Assembly: GCF_900114735.1 (NCBI RefSeq)
Contig: NZ_FOUA01000010.1
Location: 1-64,000 of the forward strand
DNA: 64,000 nucleotides
Origin: Halopseudomonas bauzanensis
GTDB taxonomy: Bacteria; Pseudomonadota; Gammaproteobacteria; Pseudomonadales; Pseudomonadaceae
Direction of reading: 5' to 3'
Shown here: piece after piece, positions 50,101-59,129 of the stretch
Layout: each line of letters starts with the position of its first letter
Numbering within the stretch: position 1 is the first letter of the stretch
Position numbers and translations under genes: made by a program
Notes under the pieces: generated by a model
Seen by the model: the letters and a program-made list of their open reading frames with translations, nothing else
Told to the model about the DNA's origin: nothing
Database searches by the model: none

Positions 50101-50992
50101 AACCGATGGTTTCATCGAACCGCTGGTCAGCGAAGATCCGCTCAAGGATATCAATCCGGCCAACCTGCCGGCGATGGATATTGCCATTGATCAGCTGTAC
50201 TGGGGCGAAGACCTGGTCGGCGCCACCTACCTCAAGTTGCGCCCAGACGCCTCGGCGCTGGCAATCCGCGATATCGATGTGGCCCTGCGGGGTGGCTTGC
50301 AGCTCAACGGCAACATGCACTGGAATGCGCAGCGCACCCGGTTCGATGGCAGCCTGGCGGCGGGCGATATCGGCAAGGTGCTGAGCGCCTGGCGTTACGC
50401 TCCCACATTGACCAGCAAACGATTCTCCGCCAGCGCGGGGCTGGAATGGCCCGGTTCACCCGCCTGGTTCGCGCTCAAGCGCGGCACGGGCTCACTCGCC
50501 GTGCAGGCCGAAGATGGCATGTTGCAGAGCGGAGAAAGCTCTGCCGACGCGCTGCGGGTCTTCGGTCTGCTCAACTTCAACGCCCTGGCGCGGCGGCTGC
50601 GGCTGGATTTCTCCGATCTGTTCGGCAAGGGTACGGCCTATGATACCTTCACTGGTGAAGTCGCCCTGACCAACGGCCTGATGCACACCATGTCCCCCCT
50701 GGTGATGGATGGCCCCAGCGCCAAGTTGCAACTCGATGGCACGGTGGACCTGCCGGCGGACCGGATCGACATGGGCCTGTTGGTGACCCTGCCGGTGACC
50801 AACAATTTGCCGCTGGCAGCGATCATCGCCGGCGCGCCGCACATCGGTGGCGTCCTGTTTCTGGTGGACCGCATCCTGGGAGACCGTGTGGCGCGTTTTG
50901 CCTCGGTCAAATACCGCATCAGCGGTGACTGGACCCAGCCGCTGGTCGAATTCGACCGGGCGTTCGACGACAAGGCCGCATTGGAGGATTGA
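47141..50992 (+). CDS. yhdP: YhdP-family AsmA-like phospholipid transport protein
   Basis: A 1283-residue inner-membrane-anchored periplasmic protein. One N-terminal helix (FLDGLILLLVGWMLLSAAYI) is followed by a DUF3971 region and a long beta-rich groove, ending in the AsmA-like C-terminal block (GRTVDLPADRIDMGL-type segment, read here as DGTVDLPADRIDMGL). E. coli YhdP, TamB and YdbH redundantly carry phospholipids to the outer membrane. It follows rng by 29 bp and lies one base before the nitrilase-like gene. The same window encodes a second AsmA-like protein at 4508-7429. Confidence 0.92.
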   Translation: MSWQRWLRRFLDGLILLLVGWMLLSAAYISLGRQFVPAVADYQVELVEWVEQQTGRAIELQDLRGEMQGAHPVFTLRGLRVHEAADPTSPVLFDLQHVTARVDVFASLWHRQPVMDALQLEGLSLEVIEDADSHWRLEGLGQNETTGDGLDRALEQLFDQRRITLLDTRIRISPWAQPDWVFTDGDLTLVNEGARHRLDAQVRLPDEQQVRLQLNGRMPDRDWRRAELDFFAALPASDWSDWLPAEVLRAARIERLVAGGELWGRWQDNRMQQLRGLLQAPALELDLLRPAPSVQDLSMGFELQLSDELQRLNIDDLRLRLDEQSWPATRAQLQRQPADGHWQARIDQLPLDLLGRWLGGVLPDEQSAEILDTLAPEGTLRDVSLSGSDWSDFLDWSVLARLENVGVQAREGVPAFAGISGVVAGTPSAGELRVDSRDWSMHLPRLFPERWEYDSLVGALNWNWSNEEGLKLAVPGAAVTGVEGAGAATLELHLPRPGGIPTMNLRVALRDSRAEYHSRYLPTLSSAMSPALAEWLAASQLAGTVPLAIFTYEGSLLKAATSDERQISLFGRLEQGRLLFQDGWPTLEQVNGSLHLHNTDLTVDQAQGQLLQTQLDDIEVTLGRDAEQNLQLLIGGDFAGPLQDGLQLMQQTPLARLTGDPLQGWSGAGEVQGDLQLGIPLGAGRQPAVLLRMQARAQQLNIPQLQAPLQELAGNFSYEHGKGLLSEAVSARFLGQPVTGRLDLRGADQRLRLQGRHKVANLHDWPLLAALPEQLAEGSFGWNAELLLGDDLRRLLVRSDLKGVQLNLPGPLAKAADSSLPSELQLDMGPALRWQWRLGDDLHGLLVDRDRALSGDIRYRQGTARLTARQGVSVSARFDEFDWSQWQNWFNSGVLPQEGLAEALEQQDQGPMQWLSGVHVETGRFTGFGLELSDLAVVARPLQGGWELNTSHPDLQGSITLPTAKDGVIAVKLQRLGFPKANDLPAQTDGFIEPLVSEDPLKDINPANLPAMDIAIDQLYWGEDLVGATYLKLRPDASALAIRDIDVALRGGLQLNGNMHWNAQRTRFDGSLAAGDIGKVLSAWRYAPTLTSKRFSASAGLEWPGSPAWFALKRGTGSLAVQAEDGMLQSGESSADALRVFGLLNFNALARRLRLDFSDLFGKGTAYDTFTGEVALTNGLMHTMSPLVMDGPSAKLQLDGTVDLPADRIDMGLLVTLPVTNNLPLAAIIAGAPHIGGVLFLVDRILGDRVARFASVKYRISGDWTQPLVEFDRAFDDKAALED

Positions 50993-50993
50993 A

Positions 50994-51842
50994 ATGCCGC
51001 AGGTAGCCGCCATACAGATGATCAGTGGCGCGGATATCCAGGCCAACCTGGATGCCGCTGCCCGTTTGATTGCCGAGGCCGCTCAGCAGGGCGCGCAACT
51101 GGTGTTGTTGCCGGAGTGCTTCGCTGCCTTCGGTAACCGCGCCCTCGCGGATATCGCCGCTGCCGAGTACGCCGGTACCGGGCCGATCCGTCCGTTCCTT
51201 GCCGAGCAGGCACGCCAACACGGCATCTGGCTGGTGGCAGGCAGTATCCCGCTGCCCGCCGAACCCGGTGGCAAGGCCATGGCCTGCTGCCTGGTGCTGG
51301 ACGAACAGGGCAATGAAGTGGTGCGCTACGACAAACTGCACCTGTTCGATGTGGAGGTGGCGGACAGTCAGCGCAGCTACCGCGAGTCGAAGGATTACGC
51401 TTACGGCGACCGCTTCGTCTGTATCGATACGCCGGTGGGGCGGCTCGGTCTGAGCATCTGTTACGATGTGCGCTTTGCTGAACTGTACGCCGCGTTGCGG
51501 CGTGCCGGTGCCGAATTGATCGTGGTGCCTTCGGCCTTCACTGCGGTGACCGGAGCGGCGCACTGGGAAGTACTGCTGCGCGCCCGGGCGATCGAGACGC
51601 AGTGCTACATTCTTGCCGCCAACCAGGGCGGCACCCATGCCAACGGCCGCGAGACGTTCGGCCACAGTTGTCTGATCGATCCCTGGGGTGAGATCACCGC
51701 CTGCTTGCCGCAAGGCGAAGGTGTGGTGACCGGTGCGATTGATTTGCAGCACCTCAATACCATTCGCGGACGCATGCCGGTAGCCGGGCATCGCCGCTTC
51801 GAGCCGGTCGACGCCATCGTCCCGGCCTCAACGGAGTTCTGA
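50994..51842 (+). CDS. Carbon-nitrogen hydrolase (Nit-family amidase)
   Basis: A 282-residue nitrilase-superfamily enzyme. The catalytic triad is intact: Glu in [11 protein letters not shown], Lys in YDKLHLFDV, Cys in [13 protein letters not shown]. The layout is closest to Nit1/NitFhit-type deaminated-glutathione amidase, a metabolite-repair role, but other amides are possible. The ATG at 50994 is one base after the yhdP stop with GGAGG upstream; the longer frame to 50847 is within yhdP. It ends four bases before tldD. Confidence 0.9.
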   Translation: MPQVAAIQMISGADIQANLDAAARLIAEAAQQGAQLVLLPECFAAFGNRALADIAAAEYAGTGPIRPFLAEQARQHGIWLVAGSIPLPAEPGGKAMACCLVLDEQGNEVVRYDKLHLFDVEVADSQRSYRESKDYAYGDRFVCIDTPVGRLGLSICYDVRFAELYAALRRAGAELIVVPSAFTAVTGAAHWEVLLRARAIETQCYILAANQGGTHANGRETFGHSCLIDPWGEITACLPQGEGVVTGAIDLQHLNTIRGRMPVAGHRRFEPVDAIVPASTEF

Positions 51843-51846
51843 CTAT

Positions 51847-53292
51847 ATGAGTAATGTGCTGAGCCAGGTCGAAAGTCGCCTGCTGCTGCCCTCCGAACTG
51901 AGCCCCGACAGCCTTGCCAGCGTGTTGGGGCAATTGGTATCCGCCCCCGGGGTGGACGCTGCGGACCTGTATTTCCAGCACCAGATCAGCGAGTCCTGGG
52001 TGCTGGAAGACGGGATCGTCAAGGACGGCAGCTTCAATGTCGATCAGGGCGTGGGCGTGCGCGCCCAGGCCGGTGAGAAAACTGGTTTTGCCTACAGCAA
52101 CGATCTGCGCCTGGCTGCCCTGAGCCAGGCTGCCGGCGCGGCGCGCTCGATTGCCCGCAGTGGGCAGAGCGGTGCGGTGCAGGCCTGGCAGCGCAGTGAC
52201 AACACCGCCCTGTATGCGGCGGACAATCCATTGGATGTCATGCCCCAGGCCGACAAGGTAGCCCTGCTGCAGCGGCTGGACGCCTACACCCGCAGTCTCG
52301 ATCCGCGCATCACCCAGGTCTCGGTCAGCCTCGGCGGTGTGCATGACACCGTGCTGGTCGCCGCCAGCGATGGCACCTGGGCTGGCGATATCCGGCCGCT
52401 GGTACGCCTGAACATCAGCGTCATCATCGAGCACAACGGCCGCCGTGAGCGCGGTAGCTTTGGCGGCGGTGGGCGCACCGATTACCGCTTCTTCGAGGCC
52501 GAGGAACGGGCCATGGCCTACGCCCGCGAGGCGGTGCGCCAGGCTACTGTCAATCTTGATGCCATTGCCGCTCCGGCCGGCAGCATGCCGGTGGTGATGG
52601 GGCCGGGCTGGTCGGGCGTGCTGCTGCACGAGGCGGTCGGCCATGGCCTGGAAGGTGATTTCAACCGCAAGGGCAGCTCGGCCTACAGTGGCCGGGTGGG
52701 CGAGAAGGTCGCTTCCAGCCTGTGCACCATCGTTGATGACGGCACCCTGCCGGGCCGTCGCGGTTCGCTGAGTGTGGATGACGAAGGCAACCGCACCAAC
52801 TGCACCACCCTGATCGAGAACGGCATTCTCAAGGGCTACATCCAGGACAAGCTGAACGCCCGGCTGATGGGTGTGGCGCCGACTGGCAACGGGCGTCGCG
52901 AGTCCTACGCCCATCTGCCGATGCCGCGCATGACCAATACCTACATGCTGGCCGGCGAGAGCGATCCGGAAGAAATCATCCGTTCGGTGAAGAAGGGCAT
53001 CTATTGCGCCAATCTCGGCGGCGGTCAGGTGGATATCACCAGCGGCAAGTTCGTGTTCTCCACCAGCGAGGCCTATCTCATCGAGGACGGCAAGATCACC
53101 GCCCCGGTCAAAGGCGCCACCCTGATCGGCAACGGCCCGGAAGTGATGAACCGCGTTTCCATGGTCGGCCACGATCTGGAGTTGGATAGCGGCGTGGGTA
53201 CCTGCGGTAAGGATGGGCAGTCGGTGCCGGTGGGAGTGGGTCAGCCAACGCTGAAAATTGATCAGATCACGGTGGGTGGCACCGGGGCTTAA
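51847..53292 (+). CDS. tldD: Metalloprotease TldD
   Basis: A 481-residue subunit of the TldD/TldE (PmbA) metalloprotease that degrades unfolded peptides and matures peptides such as microcin B17. The zinc motif [11 protein letters not shown] (HExxxH) and downstream [20 protein letters not shown] are intact. The active protease needs PmbA, which in P. aeruginosa lies two genes downstream; here an asparaginase gene follows instead, so pmbA must lie elsewhere. It closes the mreBCD-to-tldD run. Confidence 0.95.
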   Translation: MSNVLSQVESRLLLPSELSPDSLASVLGQLVSAPGVDAADLYFQHQISESWVLEDGIVKDGSFNVDQGVGVRAQAGEKTGFAYSNDLRLAALSQAAGAARSIARSGQSGAVQAWQRSDNTALYAADNPLDVMPQADKVALLQRLDAYTRSLDPRITQVSVSLGGVHDTVLVAASDGTWAGDIRPLVRLNISVIIEHNGRRERGSFGGGGRTDYRFFEAEERAMAYAREAVRQATVNLDAIAAPAGSMPVVMGPGWSGVLLHEAVGHGLEGDFNRKGSSAYSGRVGEKVASSLCTIVDDGTLPGRRGSLSVDDEGNRTNCTTLIENGILKGYIQDKLNARLMGVAPTGNGRRESYAHLPMPRMTNTYMLAGESDPEEIIRSVKKGIYCANLGGGQVDITSGKFVFSTSEAYLIEDGKITAPVKGATLIGNGPEVMNRVSMVGHDLELDSGVGTCGKDGQSVPVGVGQPTLKIDQITVGGTGA

Positions 53293-53340
53293 CGGCCTCT
53301 TTCAGCATGCTGGCAGGGGATGCAGCGGCGATTCGTGCAA

Positions 53341-53453
53341 GGCTGCGCAGCCCGACAGGGCCGCGCCGACACGCCGTAGATACGTCCCTGTAGGCTCGCG
53401 GTCGCCATCCCTGGCGACCGACGGTCGGCGCAACCCTGTTGGGCTGCGCAGCC
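53341..53453. repeat. Palindromic intergenic element after tldD (MITE/REP-like)
   Basis: Thirty-base arms at 53341-53370 and 53424-53453 are complementary at 27 positions, with one further G-T pair and two mismatches, so the whole unit folds as a long hairpin. Inside it CGGTCGCC (53399-53406) and GGCGACCG (53413-53420) form a second stem. A perfect 10-bp palindrome, CAGCATGCTG, lies at 53303-53312 just outside. The element carries no gene. I saw no second copy in this window; elements of this look recur widely in marine gammaproteobacteria. Confidence 0.75.
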
Positions 53454-53492
53454 GGAGAGCTTTGTGCTTCCGGGCTGTTTTAAAAAACCTGA

Positions 53493-53975
53493 TCAAACCC
53501 CTTCGAATCGTCCCGCCAGCCGATTCTTGCGCACTCCATCTGCTGGGAATACCTTTCCGCTCATCGCGATATACACACCTGGTTGGCATACATTCAGCGC
53601 GCCGACCGCTAGCCCCAGATTGAACAGGGCATCCGAATCGCGAAAGCGTGCCGGTTGCATGGCGCCGGTCAGTACGATCACCTTGTCGTCGATATTGGCC
53701 AATGCCGCAGCGGTGACCGTCATGGTATCGGTGCCATGGGTAATGAGGATATGGTCATGGGGGCAGGTGGCGACTTTGGCGTGGATCAGTGCGCGGTCGG
53801 CATCGTCCAATTCAAGACTGTCCTTTTTTACCAGCGACTCGATGGCATAATCGAACCCGACCCGGGCCTGCTGCAACAGTTCGCCGGCCATGGGTTCACC
53901 GATCTGATATTCACTGAGCGCGTCGAAATACAACTTGTCGAGGGTACCGCCGGTGCTGAAGATCTGTATGAACAT
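53493..53975 (-). CDS. Short asparaginase-domain protein
   Basis: A 160-residue protein equal to the N-terminal domain of type I L-asparaginases. Both nucleophile motifs are present: FSTGGTLDKLYF (residue 7 on) and ITHGTDTMTVTAA (about residue 79). The C-terminal domain of full-length asparaginase (about 320-350 residues) is missing, but stand-alone short versions of this length are known as a family. GGGAG precedes the ATG. Its start is only 14 bp from the divergent GIY-YIG gene. Substrate activity is not proven. Confidence 0.82.
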   Translation of the reverse strand: MFIQIFSTGGTLDKLYFDALSEYQIGEPMAGELLQQARVGFDYAIESLVKKDSLELDDADRALIHAKVATCPHDHILITHGTDTMTVTAAALANIDDKVIVLTGAMQPARFRDSDALFNLGLAVGALNVCQPGVYIAMSGKVFPADGVRKNRLAGRFEGV

Positions 53976-53989
53976 GACTTTCTCCCAGG

Positions 53990-54316
53990 ATGATTGCCGC
54001 CAGTATGCCGTCTGATATCGCCGAACACAGCCCCACCATTGCCGTTACCGAGACGCTCTGGTGGGTATACATGGTGCGTGCCGAGAATGGCCATCTGTAT
54101 ACCGGCATCAGTACTGATCCCGAGCGGCGGTTCCGGGAACATGTCAGTGGCAAGCGCGGCGCGCGCTTCTTCAATCGTAGCCCGGCCAGCGCGCTGGTGT
54201 GGCGCGAGCGTTGCGCGGATCGTTCCGCAGCGCTGCGCCGCGAGTTGGCGGTGAAGGCGCTGCGCAAGTCGGCCAAGGAGCGTTTGATCTGCCAGCAGCC
54301 GGAGCACGAAGGCTGA
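53990..54316 (+). CDS. GIY-YIG family protein (YhbQ-like)
   Basis: A 108-residue GIY-YIG nuclease-fold protein. The two motifs appear as [16 protein letters not shown] (VYM and YTG), followed by [19 protein letters not shown] with the conserved Arg, as in UPF0213/YhbQ. E. coli YhbQ-type proteins are suspected DNA-repair or RNA-related nucleases without a fixed role. An ATG at 54005 is an alternative start. The gene is divergent from the asparaginase-domain gene with only 14 bp between starts, so its promoter must overlap that gene's 5' end. Confidence 0.8.
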   Translation: MIAASMPSDIAEHSPTIAVTETLWWVYMVRAENGHLYTGISTDPERRFREHVSGKRGARFFNRSPASALVWRERCADRSAALRRELAVKALRKSAKERLICQQPEHEG

Positions 54317-54406
54317 ATGACCGGCATCGTCAATGATCTTTGATTGACGATGCAGGGCCCGTTGGCACAGGCTAAGCTGACCTTCATCATTTGATCGGAG
54401 ATTGTC

Positions 54407-55342
54407 ATGAGCGAACTGATTCTGCACCACTATCCCCAGTCACCTTTCGCTGAAAAAGCCCGCCTGATGCTCGGTTTGAAGGGGCTGTCGTGGCATTCGG
54501 TGCTGATTCCACCGGTCATGCCCAAGCCCGATCTGACCGCCCTGACCGGTGGTTATCGGCGCACGCCGGTGTTGCAGGTAGGAGCGGATATCTACTGTGA
54601 CACGGCGTTGATTGCCCGCCGCCTGGAGCGGGAAAAGGCAGTGCCGGCACTGTTTCCCGAAGGCCGTGAGGCGATTGCCGCGGCGCTGGCGCAGTACGGC
54701 GATCAGGTGCTGTTTCACCACTCCATCGCGATCAACTTTCAGCCCGAGGCGGTGGCGGCGCGCTTTGCCGAGTTGCCGGAAGAGGTCATGAAGGGGTTTG
54801 TGCGCGACCGCCAGGCGATGTTCGAGAAAGGCAAGGTCAGCCGGCCGTCGGCGGAGGAAGCCCTGGCCCAGTGGCCGGTACTGATGCGCCGCCTGGAAAC
54901 CCAGTTGGAGCGTGACGGCGAGTTTCTGCTCGGGGATGAGCCGAGCATCGCCGACCTGGCCTGGTATCACCCGCTGTGGTTCATGGCGGCCAATGCCGTG
55001 GTTTCTGTTCTGCTGGATGATTATCCGATGATCCGCGCCTGGATGGCGCGCATTGCCGATCTCGGCCAGGGTGCATCGGCGAAGATGGACGCAGCGGAGG
55101 CTATCCGTATCGCCCATGACGCCACGCCGGAAGAATTGCCCGAGCACGGCTTTGTCAGTACCAAGGGCTTGACGCTGGGCCAATCGGTGACGATCAGCCC
55201 GGTGGATTATGGCTGTGATCCGGTGGCTGGGAGCCTGGTGCATGAGGCGTCGGAAGAAGTCGTCATTGCCCGTGAAGATGAGCGCGCCGGGCTGGTCCAT
55301 GTGCATTTTCCGCGCATTGGCTACCGGGTTGATGCAGCCTGA
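54407..55342 (+). CDS. Glutathione S-transferase family protein with extra C-terminal domain
   Basis: A 311-residue GST-like protein. The N-terminal thioredoxin fold ([39 protein letters not shown]) has Ser where GSTs bind glutathione thiol. The all-helical domain runs to about residue 220 ([20 protein letters not shown]). Beyond it, about 70 residues ([20 protein letters not shown] to the end) look like a small beta-rich domain that ordinary GSTs (about 200-220 residues) lack. Its stop overlaps the ATG of an ABC ATPase (TGATG), so the three genes are one unit. Confidence 0.85.
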   Translation: MSELILHHYPQSPFAEKARLMLGLKGLSWHSVLIPPVMPKPDLTALTGGYRRTPVLQVGADIYCDTALIARRLEREKAVPALFPEGREAIAAALAQYGDQVLFHHSIAINFQPEAVAARFAELPEEVMKGFVRDRQAMFEKGKVSRPSAEEALAQWPVLMRRLETQLERDGEFLLGDEPSIADLAWYHPLWFMAANAVVSVLLDDYPMIRAWMARIADLGQGASAKMDAAEAIRIAHDATPEELPEHGFVSTKGLTLGQSVTISPVDYGCDPVAGSLVHEASEEVVIAREDERAGLVHVHFPRIGYRVDAA

Positions 55343-56295
55343 TGTCAACCAGTGAAACCGTCATTGCCGTCAGCGGGCTGGGCAAGGTCTATCAGTCGGG
55401 TTTTCAGGCCCTGAAGTCGGTTGATCTGCAGATCCGGCGAGGCGAGATTCTGGCCCTGCTCGGGCCCAACGGGGCGGGCAAGACCACGCTGATCAGTATC
55501 ATCTGCGGCATCGTCAACCCGAGCTCCGGCAAGGTCACGGTGGATGGCTACGACATTACCCGCGACTACCGCCGGGCCCGCAGCCTGATCGGGCTGGTGC
55601 CCCAGGAACTGACCAATAACCTGTTCGATACCGTCTGGGCGACGGTGACGCTCAGTCGTGGGTTGTTCGGCAAGCCGCCGAACCGCGCCTATCTGGAGTC
55701 GCTGCTGCGCGACCTGTCGCTGTGGGACAAGCGTAACGAGAAGATGATGGCGCTGTCCGGCGGCATGAAACGCCGGGTGCTGATTGCCAAGGCCCTGGCC
55801 CATGAGCCGCAGATCCTGTTTCTGGACGAGCCCACCGCCGGGGTCGATGTGGAACTGCGCCGGGACATGTGGGCCATGGTGCGAACGCTGCGGGACAAGG
55901 GCGTGACTATCATCCTCACCACCCATTACATCGAAGAGGCCGAGGAAATGGCCGATCGCATCGGCGTCATCAACCGCGGCGAGCTGTTGCTGGTGGAGGA
56001 CAAGGCGGTATTGATGCGCCAGTTGGGCAAGCGTCAGTTGATCATCCAGCTGCAACAGCCGCTGACTGCGCTGCCGGCTGCGGTAGCGGGCAAGACGGTG
56101 GAGCTGACCGATAACGGCAGCACGCTGGTCTACACCTTCGATGCCCAGTGCGAGCAGACCGGCGTGGGCGACCTGCTGCGGGCGCTGGCGCGTGAGGGTG
56201 TCGAGTTCAAGGATGTGAATTCCAGCCAGAGCTCCCTGGAGGAGATCTTCGTCGGGCTGGTGCATGACAGCAATCAACAGCGGAGTAGGGCATGA
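55342..56295 (+). CDS. ABC-2 type exporter, ATP-binding subunit
   Basis: A 317-residue ABC ATPase. Walker [12 protein letters not shown], signature [15 protein letters not shown], Walker [13 protein letters not shown] and H-loop [15 protein letters not shown] are all intact, followed by a CcmA/DrrA-like C-terminal region of about 80 residues. It overlaps the GST gene by one base and the permease by four, so ATPase and permease form one exporter. The closest known layout is YadG/YadH of E. coli; the substrate is unknown. Confidence 0.93.
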   Translation: MSTSETVIAVSGLGKVYQSGFQALKSVDLQIRRGEILALLGPNGAGKTTLISIICGIVNPSSGKVTVDGYDITRDYRRARSLIGLVPQELTNNLFDTVWATVTLSRGLFGKPPNRAYLESLLRDLSLWDKRNEKMMALSGGMKRRVLIAKALAHEPQILFLDEPTAGVDVELRRDMWAMVRTLRDKGVTIILTTHYIEEAEEMADRIGVINRGELLLVEDKAVLMRQLGKRQLIIQLQQPLTALPAAVAGKTVELTDNGSTLVYTFDAQCEQTGVGDLLRALAREGVEFKDVNSSQSSLEEIFVGLVHDSNQQRSRA

Positions 56296-57053
56296 ACCTG
56301 TATGGCATGTGGGCGATCTACTATTCCGAGCTGTCGCGCATGTGGCGCACCCTGTTCCAGAGCATTGCCTCACCGGTGATATCCACCTCGCTGTACTTCA
56401 TCGTGTTTGGCGCGGCGATCGGCGCGCGGATGGAGGAGATCGATGGGGTCAGCTATGGCGCCTTCATCATCCCCGGGCTGATCATGCTGATGCTGCTCAA
56501 CGAGAGCATTTCCAACGCTTCCTTCGGTATCTACATGCCCAAGTTCACCGGCACTCTCTACGAGGTGCTGTCTGCACCGGTCTCGCCGATTGAAATCGTG
56601 GTGGGCTATGTGGGCGCGGCGGCGACCAAGTCGGTGCTGCTGGGGCTGCTGATCCTGATTACCGCGCGCTTGTTCGTGACCTACGAAATCGCCCATCCGG
56701 TGTGGATGATGTCCTTCCTGATCCTGACGGCCGTTACCTTCAGCCTGTTCGGCTTCATTATCGGGGTCTGGGCCGATGGCTTCGAGAAGCTGCAGATCAT
56801 CCCGCTGATGATTGTCACGCCGCTGGCCTTTCTCGGCGGCAGTTTCTATTCGATCAGCATGCTGCCGCCGGTGTGGCAGACCATCACGCTATTCAATCCG
56901 GTGGTTTACCTGATCAGCGGTTTTCGCTGGAGTTTCTATGGGCAGGCCGATGTGCATATTGCTACCAGCCTGGCCATGACCTTCGTCTTTCTGGCGATCT
57001 GCCTGACGCTGGTGTGGTGGATTTTCCGCACTGGCTACAAGCTCAAGCCCTGA
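56292..57053 (+). CDS. ABC-2 type exporter, permease subunit
   Basis: A 253-residue inner-membrane permease with six hydrophobic segments. [19 protein letters not shown] and the ABC-2 signature region [20 protein letters not shown] match YadH-like permeases. It starts inside the last codons of the ATPase gene (ATGA). The pair would export a hydrophobic or conjugated compound; the linked GST suggests, but does not prove, a detoxification role. Confidence 0.93.
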   Translation: MNLYGMWAIYYSELSRMWRTLFQSIASPVISTSLYFIVFGAAIGARMEEIDGVSYGAFIIPGLIMLMLLNESISNASFGIYMPKFTGTLYEVLSAPVSPIEIVVGYVGAAATKSVLLGLLILITARLFVTYEIAHPVWMMSFLILTAVTFSLFGFIIGVWADGFEKLQIIPLMIVTPLAFLGGSFYSISMLPPVWQTITLFNPVVYLISGFRWSFYGQADVHIATSLAMTFVFLAICLTLVWWIFRTGYKLKP

Positions 57054-57124
57054 GTCGCTGCCAGCAAAAGGGTTGAACAGTCTGAGTCCGGGTCGGTCCC
57101 TGTAGAAAGGGCAATGACAGGCGG

Positions 57125-57790
57125 ATGACGATGATTTTCGCTGATCGCAAGCAGGCCGGCCAGGCGCTGGCCCAGTCACTCAGTGAATACGCGGGCCGTG
57201 CGGATACGGTGCTGTTGGCGCTGCCGCGTGGCGGCGTGCCGGTGGCGGCGGAGATGGCTGCTGCACTGCGATTGCCGCTGGATATCCTGCTGGTGCGCAA
57301 GCTCGGCGTGCCTGGGCATGAAGAGTACGCCATGGGGGCGATCGCCGAGGGCGGCAGTTGCTATCTGGATCATGCGCTGATCCATTCACTGGGCATCACT
57401 GACGAGCAGGTCGCGGCGATCCGGCGCCGGGAAGAATCCGAGCTGCAGCGTCGCGGCCAGGCCTACCGGGGCGCGGCGGCCATGCCCAACCTGTCCGGGC
57501 GCACCGCCATCCTGGTCGACGACGGTCTGGCCACTGGCGCCACCATGCTGGCGGCCATCAGCGCGGCGCGTGACATGGGCGCCGCGGCGGTGGTGGTCGC
57601 CGTACCAGTGGCCGCCGCCGAAACCGGACACCGCCTCGAAGCGCTGGTCGATGCGCTGATCTGCCCTCACCTGATCGAACCGCTCCGAGGCGTCGGCCTG
57701 TGGTATGAGGACTTCAGTCAGGTGTCCGATGAGGTTGTCACCCGTTTGCTCAGCCAGCATCGCCCGGGAGGTGATCATGACCGAAGCTGA
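57125..57790 (+). CDS. Phosphoribosyltransferase-fold protein
   Basis: A 221-residue PRTase-fold protein. The PRPP-loop signature AILVDDGLATGATM (about residues 127-140) is complete, preceded by VLLALPRGGVPVAAEMAAAL and LDILLVRKLGVPGHEEYAMGA. Substrate is unknown; this family often sits beside or fused to erythromycin-esterase-like proteins, as here, which suggests a joint role. Its last 14 bases overlap the esterase start. Confidence 0.88.
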   Translation: MTMIFADRKQAGQALAQSLSEYAGRADTVLLALPRGGVPVAAEMAAALRLPLDILLVRKLGVPGHEEYAMGAIAEGGSCYLDHALIHSLGITDEQVAAIRRREESELQRRGQAYRGAAAMPNLSGRTAILVDDGLATGATMLAAISAARDMGAAAVVVAVPVAAAETGHRLEALVDALICPHLIEPLRGVGLWYEDFSQVSDEVVTRLLSQHRPGGDHDRS

Positions 57791-59129
57791 TTCCATTCTG
57801 GTGCGGACCATGGAAAAAGCAGCCGTGCCACTGACCGGCCAGCCGGGGGATTTCGATGCGATCATCGAGGCGGCGCGGGGCAAATCGCTGGTCATGATTG
57901 GCGAGGCGACCCATGGCACCCGCGAGTTCTATCACACACGTGCGCAGATCACCCGCCGGCTGGTGACGGAGCTGGGTTTTGCCGGTGTGGCGGTGGAGGC
58001 CGACTGGCCTGATGCTTACGCAATCAACCGCCACGTCTGGAATCTGGATCCGGGCCTGCCCGCTGAAGCAGTCATGCGCACCTTCGAACGCTTTCCGACC
58101 TGGATGTGGGCCAACACCGAGGTGCTGGATTTCGTGCGCTGGCTGGCGGGGTTCAATGCAATGCCCTCCCGGGCGGAGGCGGGGCTGCGCCCGGTTGGTT
58201 TCTATGGGCTGGACCTGTACAGCATGAGCAGTTCAGCGCAGGCGGTCATAACCTATCTGGACAAGCATGATCCACCCGCGGCGGTGCGGGCGCGGGAGCG
58301 GTATGCCTGCCTGGACCAATATCTCGACGAGCCGCATCTCTATGGCCAGTCGGTCGAGTTCGGCCTCAGTGCGTCCTGCGAACAGGCGATTACCGAACAG
58401 CTGCAGGAAATGCAGACCCGGGCGTTCCGCCGGTTGGAGGGCTTGGGGCTGGTGTCTGATGAGCAGCGCTTCTGCGCGGAACAGAACGCCCGCCTGGTGA
58501 GTAACGCCGAGGAATATTATCGGGCAATGTTCCGCGGTCGGCCGAATTCCTGGAACGTGCGCGACAGCCATATGTTCGAAACCCTGGAGGCGTTGTGCGG
58601 CCACCTGGGGCATCAGCTGGGTGAGCCGGCGAAGGTAGTGGTCTGGGCGCATAATTCCCACGTCGGTAATGCCGCTGCTACCGAGATGGGCGCCCGGGGC
58701 GAGCTCAATATCGGGCAGCTGGCGCGGGAAAAGTATGGCGATGATGTGCTGCTGATAGGTTTTTCCACCGCCACCGGAGAAGTGACGGCGGCATCGGACT
58801 GGGATGGTCCGGCGGAGCGCAAACAGGTCCGCCAGCCGCTTCCCGGCAGCTATGAGGCGCTGTTCCAGGCGGTGGCGCGGGAACGTTTTCTGCTTGATCT
58901 GCGGGGCGCGAGTCCGCTGACGTCGCAGTTGGCTGAAGCGAGGTTGCAGCGGGCGATTGGCGTGATCTATCGGCCGCAGACGGAGCGTCACAGTCATTAC
59001 TATTACGCGCGGCTGGCCGAGCAGTTCGACTTCATGCTGCATTACGACCGGACTCACGCCCTGCAGCCGCTGGTCAGCGAGCCGGCTCCCGGTGAAGACG
59101 TTGCCGAAACCTGGCCCAGCGGCCTTTAG
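57777..59129 (+). CDS. Erythromycin esterase-family hydrolase
   Basis: A 450-residue EreA/EreB-fold protein. Residues that form the EreB active site are in place: GEATHGTREF gives Glu43 and His46, and WAHNSHVGNA gives His292 and His295. EreB opens the macrolide lactone, but most chromosomal relatives are not resistance genes and act on unknown substrates. GGGAGGTGATC precedes the ATG at 57777, inside the end of the PRTase gene. Its stop overlaps the stop of the convergent GH15 gene by three bases. Confidence 0.9.
   Translation: MTEADSILVRTMEKAAVPLTGQPGDFDAIIEAARGKSLVMIGEATHGTREFYHTRAQITRRLVTELGFAGVAVEADWPDAYAINRHVWNLDPGLPAEAVMRTFERFPTWMWANTEVLDFVRWLAGFNAMPSRAEAGLRPVGFYGLDLYSMSSSAQAVITYLDKHDPPAAVRARERYACLDQYLDEPHLYGQSVEFGLSASCEQAITEQLQEMQTRAFRRLEGLGLVSDEQRFCAEQNARLVSNAEEYYRAMFRGRPNSWNVRDSHMFETLEALCGHLGHQLGEPAKVVVWAHNSHVGNAAATEMGARGELNIGQLAREKYGDDVLLIGFSTATGEVTAASDWDGPAERKQVRQPLPGSYEALFQAVARERFLLDLRGASPLTSQLAEARLQRAIGVIYRPQTERHSHYYYARLAEQFDFMLHYDRTHALQPLVSEPAPGEDVAETWPSGL

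Noticed and set aside
51754-53172. A 472-codon frame antisense to tldD and the nitrilase gene
   Set aside because: No domain, no ribosome-binding site; opposite strand genes are certain.
53302-53589. A 95-codon frame across the palindromic element
   Set aside because: It translates the repeat arms and ends inside the asparaginase gene; such frames appear wherever this type of element occurs.
53990-54316. Homing endonuclease or mobile intron nuclease
   Set aside because: The GIY-YIG domain stands alone at about 100 residues as in YhbQ-type housekeeping proteins, with no DNA-binding extension and no intron around it.
57777-59129. Macrolide resistance gene
   Set aside because: The active-site residues are there, but the fold family is broad, the gene is chromosomal and linked to unrelated enzymes, and nothing points to a mobile resistance element.
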